Positions 55,246 to 64,000 of a stretch of DNA of 64,000 bases are shown in pieces. A program made the position numbers and the translations under genes. The stretch covers positions 201,534,501 to 201,598,500 of the forward strand of contig CM057458.1 in assembly GCA_016271365.2 (NCBI GenBank), in the 5' to 3' direction. Each line of letters starts with the position of its first letter. Position 1 is the first letter of the stretch. The notes beneath the pieces were generated by a model. It was given only the letters and a program-made list of their open reading frames with translations, made no database searches and had not been told where the DNA came from. Source of the DNA: Neoceratodus forsteri. Its lineage: Eukaryota; Chordata; Ceratodontiformes; Ceratodontidae.

Positions 55246-56844
55246 TGGGTCACATGATCAGCTGGCTTCACTATACAGTGCAAGCATGCATTGTAGGGCT
55301 TTCATTCTGCTGAAGGAAGACTGTCAAGGAGGAGGTGGTGTTTGTGCCTGTCGCCTTGTGATCTTGAGTTGGCCTGCTGGAAGTCTGCCTCTTAATTCAA
55401 GAATTGTGTGCTGGGGTAGGAGGGTGGTTGAAAGGTTTTTCAAGGGTGGCGGAATTACTTTTCCTTTAGCACAAATGAGAACTTAGATAGTGGCTTGCCG
55501 TGGAAGCAGGCAGCTGATGCTGGCCACCCATTGTGGGAGTTTTAACTGCTTAAATATAAAATTGTGAGTGTTGGAGGGCAGGGGGGTGGGCTTGGGTTTC
55601 TAACAGAGGGTGAAGGGATGGAGTGCTTGAATTTAAGGATTTGGGCTGGGGATGAGGGTAGTGGGCTGTTCCTTTTTCTTTTTTTAATTCTTTCTTTTCA
55701 ATAGTATTTCCTAAATAGAAATAGGCACAAATAGTGTCACTATTAATCATTTGTATCTGAATAGAAATAATGCATTATTCAATGTATTTGGAAATAATAT
55801 TCATTACTTGCACACCCCTAATGCTAAGTGGATCTTGCTAAAATTGGAGTTTTGGGCTGTCCCAGCAGTGTTAAGAGATAATGTTTCCATAGGTAGTTGG
55901 AGATCTCCATGCACATATCCTCTGTAGGACACTATTCTGAGAGAAATTAAAAGTTCTGGATCTGTGTAGGTAAACAGTAAGCATCCTGCAGCCTTGTAAA
56001 GCCCTACCTCATTGCCAGCTGAGGGTTGCTGTCAGCCTGCCTCCTGAGAAAGGGCCTGCATAAACATTTAAATTTTACCAGGTTCTGAGGTGGTCAAACT
56101 TTGGGTAATATGCTGAACTGGAATAATGAGGCTGGAGAAAAATCTGAGGTAGGTCACATAGTCTTTTCTGTAGCATGAAGCAACAGTCATATGCATGTTT
56201 TTGTTTTCTCTGCCAGCAGTCACATACCAATGGTACAGCAGTATCGACCCATTCCAAGAGTACACAAATCTCCCTTTAGCCCTGAAGTGACATTACGTCA
56301 CCTAAACAGTTCCCACAAGGCTTCAAATCTTCTCTTAAATTGAGATAGACATGCAACCTCGTCTCCCTGAGTATCCAGCAGGTGGTAGTTCTGGGCATGT
56401 GAAACTGACTGTTCCCTACCCTAGTTCACCAGGGGTCCAGCAGTTGGTAACCCCAAGCACACTCATTCTGTGGACTCTAACCATTTGACCTAGTGGACTC
56501 TAACCAGGGACTGGAACTGGAAGATTTTCTTTCTTTTCTGTTTGTTTTGCTCTCTGCAGCTGCCCTACGGCCTTCCCACATGGGGACAAGCACTCATCAA
56601 TCTGTTCCCCGTGTCGGTGTGGAAACCTCTTTTATACAGCCCCAGAGTCCAACCACCACAAAAGGCTGCTGGCTTGTGTTGTTTTATGGTTACCCTAAGC
56701 TCTTCACACTGATAAGCATAACTAGTTAACCCATTGCTATTTGAACTAAAAACTACTGTGCATACAAACCCCAAAGGGTTAGTAATGACGATCCTCCTTC
56801 TAATGGGAGAGAGGGTACATTAAAATAAAACTACACCCTCATAT
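55246..56844. other. No gene; possible hAT-like end at 55811-55820
   Basis: The sequence is unassigned. An AT-rich piece at about 55680-55820 ends CACACCCCTA (complement TAGGGGTGTG), the wording of many hAT termini, but no opposite end was found. No coding signal. Confidence 0.4.
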
Positions 56845-56849
56845 CAGGT

Positions 56850-57983
56850 AAATTTTATTTGCTTCCATGATCTTTCAAAGGCTTTTGACACCCTAAATCA
56901 TCAGGTGCTCTTGTCCAGACTCAGTGAGACTGGCTGTTCCCCTCGGTCATTGAAATGGTTCTCTACTTATTTGATTGGGCGTAGGCAGTTTGTGGAAGTG
57001 AGCTCCTTTAAATCTGGGGTTTTGGAAATGAAAAATTAAGTTCCCCAAGGATCAGTTTTGGGGCCCTTACTGTTTAATATTTATATAAATGAACTTAAGC
57101 TTGAATCATCTGATATTTGGTGCCATCTATATGCAGATGACACCATACTGTATGTGGCGGGGGCAACACTGGACTCAGTTGTTTTAAAGCGACAATCAGC
57201 TTTCAATGAAGTTCAGGACTACTTTAAGAAGCATCATTTGGTTTTGAATCCCCCAAAAATGCAGGCACTCCTACTTAGGAATAAACATAATAAAAAAACA
57301 ATATTTTCACCTAGAGATTAATACCCTTGATGGCACTATTATTAAGCAGGTTGATTTATATAAATATCTCGGTATTTGGTTAGATACTCACTTGACCAGG
57401 GATTCCCAAATAGACTCCCTTATAGGAGGTATGAATAGAAAGCTGAGTGCCTTAACACATCCAGGGAGGAATGCCTGAATGTAGTTAATTCCTTATTATT
57501 GCCAGTCCTTGATTATGGAGATCTGCAATACGGGGCGGTACTATTGGATCACTTCTAAATAAAGTAGAAGTAATATTTAATAGAATGGCTCATTTCATCT
57601 TGGATGCACCCTATAAAACTGATCAGTGCATATTATTTAGACAGCTGAATTGGCTTAAACCCCCTGTAAGAAGAAATTTACATTTACTCCAGTTTATGAT
57701 CAAGGTATGGAATAATGAGGTTCCCAATTACATTTCTGATTTATTTGGATTTAGGAAAGTAAGGGAGGGCCTGAGGACTTCATTGGGAGCTCAATATGTT
57801 TTGAATAATTGTAATTTAAATATTGGGAGATCATTTGTTTCCTTTAGGGAAGCCCTACTGTGGAATCAATCCCCTCCAAACTTAAGATGCTATGAGGCTA
57901 ACATCAATAATCCAGAATTAATAAGATGGTGTACGACCTGGTCCAACAATACCATAACCTGTAACTCTTGCAATGCACTTTAA
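56850..57983 (+). pseudogene. L2-like LINE reverse transcriptase, broken
   Basis: Blocks are HDLSKAFDTLNHQVLL (about 56870), WFSTYLIGRRQFVEV, a stop at 57037-57039, VPQGSVLGPLLFNIYINEL, the intact catalytic LYADDTILYV (about 57128) and LVLNPPKMQALLLRN. A frame change follows at about 57320. The thumb and C-terminus continue (LDYGDLQYG; YKTDQCILFRQLNWLKPPVR) to a stop at 57981-57983. There is no endonuclease or fingers region. Confidence 0.82.
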
Positions 57984-58035
57984 CTACTGAATTAATGTGA
58001 TGATACTGCAGCTTGTTGTTATAATGTAATTTGTA

Positions 58036-58242
58036 TTTTTTTTTAGTTGTTTGACCAGGAGTAGCACACTAAGCTGAAAGCTTTTTTACAGGTGCGACCT
58101 GGGAGCACAGCGAAGTTAAGTGACTTGCTTAGGGTTACACAGTATGTAAATGGAAGCTGTGGGATTCAAACCCAGGTCTGGTCCGCTGGATGTCACCAGA
58201 TTTGCAGCTCAGAGCCTCAAACCACTGCAGTATACTGCCTCC
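58036..58242 (-). mobile_element. MIR-like CORE-SINE
   Basis: On the minus strand: GGAGGCAGTATACTGCAGTG (head with box-A-like TACTGCAGTGG), CCTGGGTTTGAATCCCACAG (box B), the core with AAGTCACTTAACTTCG, then GTCGCACCTGTAAAAAAGCT and an A-rich end. The layout and wording equal those at 45290-45480. It contains an extra GTCCGCTGGATGTCACC-like stretch near the B box. It sits in the 3' UTR of the L2-like LINE. Confidence 0.8.
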
Positions 58243-58400
58243 AAATTGTTTTATCATAGTATGTATCATATTATTGTGTATATGTGTAACTGTATGTTCT
58301 TACTTGGCCTGGAACTTCATTGAAAATGAACTTCGCTCAATTGAATGTATTCCATTTTTCTTATGAATAAAAAACTATTTACTACTACTATTACTACTAC

Positions 58401-60446
58401 AACAGACAACTCTTTTCCTGCAGCTGTTGAGGATATACATGTTTGCTTTAGTTTATTTTCACTGTTCATGCTAGTCCCCTGTAAGTATACTGGGGTCTCC
58501 ATTTTATGGTTGCTTAAATCTCATTATCCATGACAGCTGCATTAGCATGTGAGAGTATGATTTCACCACACTCATTTATACCAGGTATCTCTATGCTGAA
58601 AGTACAAATATCCTTAAAAACAACTCACTGGAAACATACAAACTGAATGCAGTTTAAATGGAAAAGAACCAGCATTACAACTAAGACAGTTTGCAAACTG
58701 AAGGTAAAAGTGGTATTTCACATCTTGCTGCAACTTGTTTTGTTGAACTCTAATTAAGCAGACAGGCATACTGTGGAGTCTAAAGGGCACTGAAATAAAA
58801 TGTTTTCATATGCTAGTGCAGCGCTCAGAGACAATGAGATTTCAACAACCAGAAAAGGGAGACCTCCAGGACAGTTACAGGGACTAGTATGACCAGTGAA
58901 AATTAACTAAAGGAATAAGTTATATTCCAAACAGCTACATGGAAAGAGTTGTCTGTTGACATGGAAACAAAAAGAGTTTACAAGATGTGAGTGTGTAGTT
59001 TTCCGTTAATCCCATGCATATCTGTCTAATTGCTCCCCTTAGCAATTGTGAGGGTTGCAATACATTGTAACCTCTCTTTTGGTCTGTATGGGGTGGGTTA
59101 ATCACCCTGAGGACCATAATTAGTGTGACCTCTACAGACTAGGGTGAGAATCATTATCACACTCACCCAGACCTGAAGGAACCTTCTCTTCTTCTACTCT
59201 CCACCCAGTGCTCAGCAGGACCATCTGTACTAGTACCTGGTATCCCCAGTGGCCACATGAGGAAATGAACTGTTATCCAAACCAAAATGGTGTCCTAGCA
59301 ACTAGTATAGTACTCCTACAGCACCTTCTCCAGATTATGTAACATTCTGCCATACACTTAGGGTGTGTGAACCTGGAATATACTGACACCCAGCCCCCAA
59401 GGAGACAAACTGACCCATAACCATCTACACTGGGTATGTACCAGGATCCTACTCCCATCTGTTCACAAGGATAGCTAGCATGCCACAGCCATCCACCCCA
59501 GAAGTGAACTGAGTGCACTATCCCACCTCTCTCGGGAGTGTAGTATCCCCAGCCATTCACCCATTACCCAAAGGCCCAACAGCATTTGGTATGATGCAGG
59601 ACCAGATTCTGTTCCCATGGATCCATAAACCCACTCACACTCTACCTACTCTGAGCTAATAGCAGGCAATAGCCACATGTATCCTCTATAGGAACATGAC
59701 TAAACTAAATCTGGGGTTCCCAAAGCCCCACCCTGGCAATGACTATTTAGCAAACCTGCAGACATTCTAAACCCATTAGATAGTGATTCACCTGCAAACA
59801 TTTTGAACTTTATATCAACAGCAATTAGAACATCATTAGACCAATACTGTTCGAGTCCTGTGCTGTGGTATGTGTCTGATGCACCCTTATTGTAGGAGCT
59901 GGGTTGTGCTGACCATAGAGGACTGGTCATAAGGCAAGGTGGATGGAGGACTCCATCTTGGACCACCTGAAACATAGAAAAGAAACACATGCACAGGCAA
60001 GATTAAATTAGTCTCCTCTCCCAACTGGGCAGTTGATGTTCTGGCCCCACCCTCCAAGGGGCAGAGGCTAGCTATAATAGTTCTGATGGGCCTCGAGTAC
60101 CAGTGTCCCATCAGGCATCTTCATTGTTTCCACCTTGGTGCACTTTTGGCCATCAACCCAGATCAGCTACACTGTCAACATGTAGCTACTCTGTCCAACG
60201 TACCCTACTTTCACCAAAACTCAGAGGTGTTTTTTTGGGAAGATGTCCCACATCCCCACTGATCACTTTCTTGAATGCCCAGTGATGGAACAACTGGTCT
60301 TGACACTTCTTCACTTCTCACCAGACCCAGACCAGCAAATGTGAGTAGTTGAATACCTACATGTCTTTGAACTTTCAAGACAACTTGTGATCTGATTGGC
60401 ATAATTTCATCCTGGGACCCTGAGGGCATTCAGATAGCATGGCAGC
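58401..60446. other. No feature recognised
   Basis: About 2 kb of sequence without family resemblance, terminal repeats or long conserved frames. The open frames on either strand look random. Confidence 0.5.
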
Positions 60447-60545
60447 AACATAGACAAATAGAATCTGTTGGCAGATAAGGACCATATGGCCTACCTAGTC
60501 TGCCCATTTCCCTACCCACTGCTACAGCCTACATCTCATAGATGT
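60447..60545 (-). repeat. CR1-type 3'-end fragment
   Basis: The plus strand reads ACATAGACAAATAGAATC, GGCAGATAAGGACC and CCTACCTAGTCTGCCCATTT. This is the same 3' phrase found at 33724 and 49967. Only about 100 bp remain. Confidence 0.6.
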
Positions 60546-60959
60546 TCTTCTGTGCTGCCAGATTCAATCCCTATGCCATTCCTATCAATGCTGCAGGGAT
60601 CTGTGATGGTGCAACTGTAGACAGGACCTCTGGAGCTTCTAGAGCCACTGTCACTAGTAAACTAGAAACACAAAAGGGTCACTTCTTGACAACTATGCCA
60701 TGGTAGAAAAACACATGAGGGAGCTGCTCCATCCCTGAACTCAAACATCGACTCTTTCTTAGGCAAACAGAAAAAGAATGTTTCCTTTAGTTGCTAAAGA
60801 GGTTCTTGCATCTATGAAGAAAAACTCTAGAGGCTTTGCAAAGGGTGAGCTGGCATATGGAGATGGACTGATGGTAGAACGGTCCAATTCGGAGCACTCC
60901 CAGGCCCCTAGTATGGTGGCGGCAGAGATGATATCACCAGGCAAGTCCCATTGAATTCA

Positions 60960-61640
60960 CTTTAAAAGAATGGTAAGCTATCTGAACTGAACTAAAAGAG
61001 CTCACAGATACAAAAGAAAAGGTTACAAACTAGTACAACAGGTCGACATCACAGAACAATGTATCTCAGACTCCGAAGACTGCCTGGGAAGCAGAAAAAT
61101 AGTAGTGATGCAGTTAATATAGACCCATACAGGAATACAGGACTGTCAGGAGGACTCAACAGACAAAGCCCAATCAAAAACATGTGCTGTATGGTATCCT
61201 GGAATAACTGGAGGGCCCTAACTTGAATGGTTTCTTGGAGAGTTTTTTGAAGGAAATATTAGAACTGGAGCACACTATTAATTTGAAATTGAAAGAGCCC
61301 ATCAGTCCCTCAGTAATAAGCACACATCCCCCAAACAGAGGCCCTGGTCAATTGTAGTATGCTTTTAAAAATATGCCAGAGAAGAAGATTTGCTGCAGAG
61401 ATTCTGCAAAAAAAGAGTGCTGACCTGGCAAGACATGCACCCCACCAGCACAATGCAGCAGCATAGAGCGTACATTCCACTGTTGCAAGTTCTGAGGAAG
61501 GAACAGTTAAGGTTTAAAATGCCCTACCTAGCAAGATTGGTCATGTAGTACCCAGAAGGCCAGAAAATCTATGAAACAGTGGAGGACGTTACCTGTGATA
61601 TGCAGTCCTGGGGACTAGTCATGCTGCAATTATGACCTTT
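60960..61640 (+). pseudogene. L1 ORF1 fragment
   Basis: Across several frames this reads VDITEQCISDSEDC (end of coiled coil, about 61045), VLYGIPE and NGFLESFLKEILELE (start of the RNA-binding domain, about 61190-61275), a decayed RRM part, LTWQDMHPTSTMQQHRAYIP (about 61422) and LRKEQLRFKMPYLARLVM (C-terminal domain, about 61490). Order and wording match L1 ORF1 as at 37338-38503. No ORF2 follows. Upstream to about 60760 there may be more coiled coil. Confidence 0.65.
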
Positions 61641-63566
61641 GAACTTGGCATGGGCACTCACATGGCACTAGCGTACAACAGCAGGGACCTATAAGGAGCA
61701 ATCCATGGAGGTGATGGCAGGAATTATACAGCAACTGCAGGCCATTCAGGATTATCAGACCTGAGAGACTACATTACTTTAGTTTGGTAGTTACATCCTA
61801 CAGGTACTGGGGGAGGTTAGCACTGGGCTGGAGTGGAGGTCAGGTTTGAGTGTCTGTCTGGAGGGGCAAGTAGGTCCCAGCAGGAATGCAGCCATGAACT
61901 GCTGGCCTGCTTAATTAACCCAGTTTAATGTCTTTCTTAACAGCCCTAGGATGTGAGGTTGTAATGGAGGGTCAGGGTCCCCCATGGGGAACTGGGGGGA
62001 ACCGTCAGTCAGCTGACAGCCTGTGCTGGGGTGACAGCTCTGCTAATTAAAAGAGACCATATGGAGGCTAGTTTGTCACTGGCACTGACATGGAATTCAG
62101 CATCTTACCTAATGGGGTATCAGATAGTCTGGCAGCAGATCTTCACTGAAATGGCTGGTGGGGCTGAAGTTACCCCTGTGTCATATTAAATAGCCTGGTA
62201 TGTTGTTCGTATTCATGCTGGTGATCCTGACCCATCCTCTTGGGGTTGATGCTCCATTTGACTGCCTTGGGTTATGGGTTCCAGTGTCATTTTTGAGGGC
62301 ACCCACTACCTCTCTCTGCTAAAGTCTAGTGCCCCGAGACATTGTGAATAAAGTCTCAGTGGTTAAAGTTTGACAGTCTTGATTGTTTATCACATTAACC
62401 GTATTCTATTTTGTCATGCCAGTTCTGTTGCTACCCCTCTGTTTTGTATGAGCATGGGAAAATCTGCTGGATATAGTTTTACTTGATTTCTGTTGGCTAC
62501 AGATACCTTTCTTTTTGACTTAGAGTGTGTTTGTGCAGTTTGGCAAATAACCAGACACAACAGCCAAAGTAACAATGCAGTTTTCTTCTGAAGTCCACCC
62601 ACTGAGATCTGGGTTTATGAGGTGGTCTTTTGTTCTCTGGACTTGAAATCCGGGGGGGGGGGGTTGTTAGCCTTCCTCATCATCCACTATCCTTCCAGTT
62701 TGACCAGAGGAACACTCCTACTCCACTATCCAGGGGACTGGATGATTTTGGACATCAGAAAGGATAGTAATTAAACTTCACTTCAGTTCTCTGTAAGACA
62801 GTTGGAATAAGACTTAGTGAATTTGGGAGGGGGGGGACATTTCTCCTTGGTTAGTACCTGGTCCTTCTATAATATGGAGGACCAGGAATGTGGGTATGGA
62901 AATCATAGCATGTACCAGTAATAGTTTCATGGACTTTAAGCTTCATATATTTACACAGTTGCCTGCTCAGGGATAACATTGTGTCTTCAGATTATGAATG
63001 CGGGATTTGGGAGGGGTGTCTTCAGATTATGAACGTGGAATTTGGGAGGACAAGGAGGCTTCCGGTTAGATGCCTAGTGTTGTATTAGGATGGAACCTGG
63101 TGACACCTACACTTTTCCACACCATTCCCTCATTTTGTTTCACTGCTTGTATCTCCCCAGCCTGCTTATTTCTGGTTACCTTTTGCTTTACCCAACACTT
63201 TTGGGGCTGACACCTGACCCCAGGGAGCCCAAAGACCTGATTTCTTTGATATTTTCACAGATGCCCCAGCGGGGATAGCATCAGGGAAGGAATTGTTTCC
63301 ATCCCCCACCTTTGAGGTCCATGTTCTTATTTTATGTACATTTTCTGTTTCCCACTCTTTTGGGGGGGCTTGGGGACTCCCTACTCTGCAGGAGATTGGG
63401 GAGGTGTCCCCGATGATCCCACTACACCTCAGTTGATCCTGTTGGCTACTAATATACAGTTTAGACCCTTCTGGTCAATTTTTGTGACAGGTTACCAAAA
63501 CACAGTACTACCAGAACCTGGTTGGTCTGGTTGTTCTCATTTTTCTAGCTGCTATCCCTTTTGTAA
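61641..63566. other. No gene; G-run at 62652-62664
   Basis: No recognised coding sequence. A homopolymer of about 13 G lies at 62652-62664. The two copies of TCTTCAGATTATGAA at about 62985 and 63020 form a short (about 35 bp) direct repeat. Confidence 0.45.
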
Positions 63567-63710
63567 GCAATAAGACACAACAGGGTGTGTGTTAGACACT
63601 TTAACACACGGCTAGGAGGCATAGTGAGGCACATGGCCACAGGCTGAGTCCGTCCAGCCTCCTAGCTGTGTGATAAAGTGTCTAACACACATCCTGGAGT
63701 GTCTTATTGC
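63567..63710. repeat. Palindromic element B (GCAATAAGACAC ends)
   Basis: The left arm 63567-63620 and the right arm 63657-63710 are complementary over 54 bp with about six mismatches. Shared blocks are GTGTGTTAGACACTTT and GCTAGGAGGC. The loop is about 36 bp. The outer part (CAATAA...CAGGRTGTGT) resembles palindrome A at 47939. Confidence 0.82.
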
Positions 63711-64000
63711 ACTTATGAAATGCTTATCTACAATGCAGATGTATGTGATCACTAAAATGCATAATATTTAATAGTAAAAAATTGACGTTTGTCCTAATTT
63801 TTCATAATATAGTTCCTCCGCCTGTTTTTTTTTTTTTTTTTGACTTGAGGACTTTTAAGCTATTAAGGCATCCTTGCTTGTATTCCTGTAGTTGTCATGG
63901 CACCTCCCCCCCAAACTAGCAGTAGTCATACTTCATTTAGTTTGAACAAGATATTCTGTTGTCTCTTTTTTATATATATAATTTTTGTATGTTATGGTAG
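63711..64000. other. AT-rich window end with T-run
   Basis: A T-run lies at about 63826-63841. No gene or recognised element lies in the last 290 bp. Confidence 0.5.

Larger units (their letters stand above)
56845..58400 (+). mobile_element. L2-like LINE, 5'-truncated
   Basis: A plus-strand LINE begins within the RT palm and ends in an ACT/TAC triplet run at 58378-58400 after ATGAATAAAAAACT. A SINE (58036-58242) is inserted in the 3' UTR. Confidence 0.82.

Noticed and set aside
59273..59560. Minus-strand frame of 95 codons with many Trp and Tyr
   Set aside because: No family resemblance, and overlapping frames on the other strand are similarly open; composition looks random.
62414..62602. 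Minus-strand frame that looks like a signal peptide followed by a basic mature part
   Set aside because: It begins with GTG, not ATG, no neighbouring exon or splice pattern is evident, and hydrophobic starts are common by chance.

Overview
The window reads as intergenic DNA from a large, repeat-rich vertebrate nuclear genome. I found no host protein-coding gene, no functional tRNA or rRNA gene, no CRISPR array and no bacterial-style gene organisation. The mixture of L1, CR1, L2-like LINEs, a MIR-like CORE-SINE, a Ty3/gypsy element, a Tigger/pogo element, a Mutator-like (MULE) element and several foldback elements fits a non-mammalian tetrapod or lobe-finned fish. A large-genome amphibian such as a caecilian is a guess; the species cannot be fixed from this sequence. 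Every protein-like stretch belongs to a transposable element and carries stops or frameshifts.

Layout. 1-3268: the 3' part of a plus-strand L1. 3269-5357: a 2.1 kb palindromic foldback element whose right arm carries a second inverted-repeat element. 7170-40448: an old head-to-tail tandem duplication. Copy 1 (7170-19222) was later hit by a CR1 pair (one CR1 inside another), a 627 bp retrocopy, a hAT-like MITE and a 3.3 kb MULE. Copy 2 (19316-40448) was hit by a 4.6 kb L2-like LINE and by a full-length L1 that itself received a Tigger transposon and another L2-like LINE. Because each copy shows the empty site of insertions in the other, most element borders and target-site duplications can be read directly.

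41300-42420: a CR1. 44285-47340: an L2-like LINE with two clean insertions, one of them a chimera of a SINE and a piece of the LINE itself. 47684-48083: foldback elements. 48546-55245: a minus-strand gypsy element containing two CR1s, a 1.0 kb TIR element, a solo LTR and an insertion in its own LTR. 56845-58400: another L2-like LINE with a SINE inside. 60447-61640: fragments of CR1 and L1 ORF1. 63567-63710: a second palindrome related to the one at 47939.

How the parts relate. LINE reverse transcriptases probably supplied the machinery for the SINEs and for the retrocopy. The SINE 3' tail resembles the 3' end of the L2-like LINE at 33226-36174, a plausible partner. The MULE and Tigger relics both still show their catalytic acidic residues although their reading frames are broken. 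Nothing here looks like a working multi-gene system. The most unusual items are the tandem duplication that preserves empty sites, the large foldback, the SINE-LINE chimera, the gypsy relic that runs from RNase H to its 3' LTR without an integrase, and a 2A-like motif at the start of one LINE ORF2.
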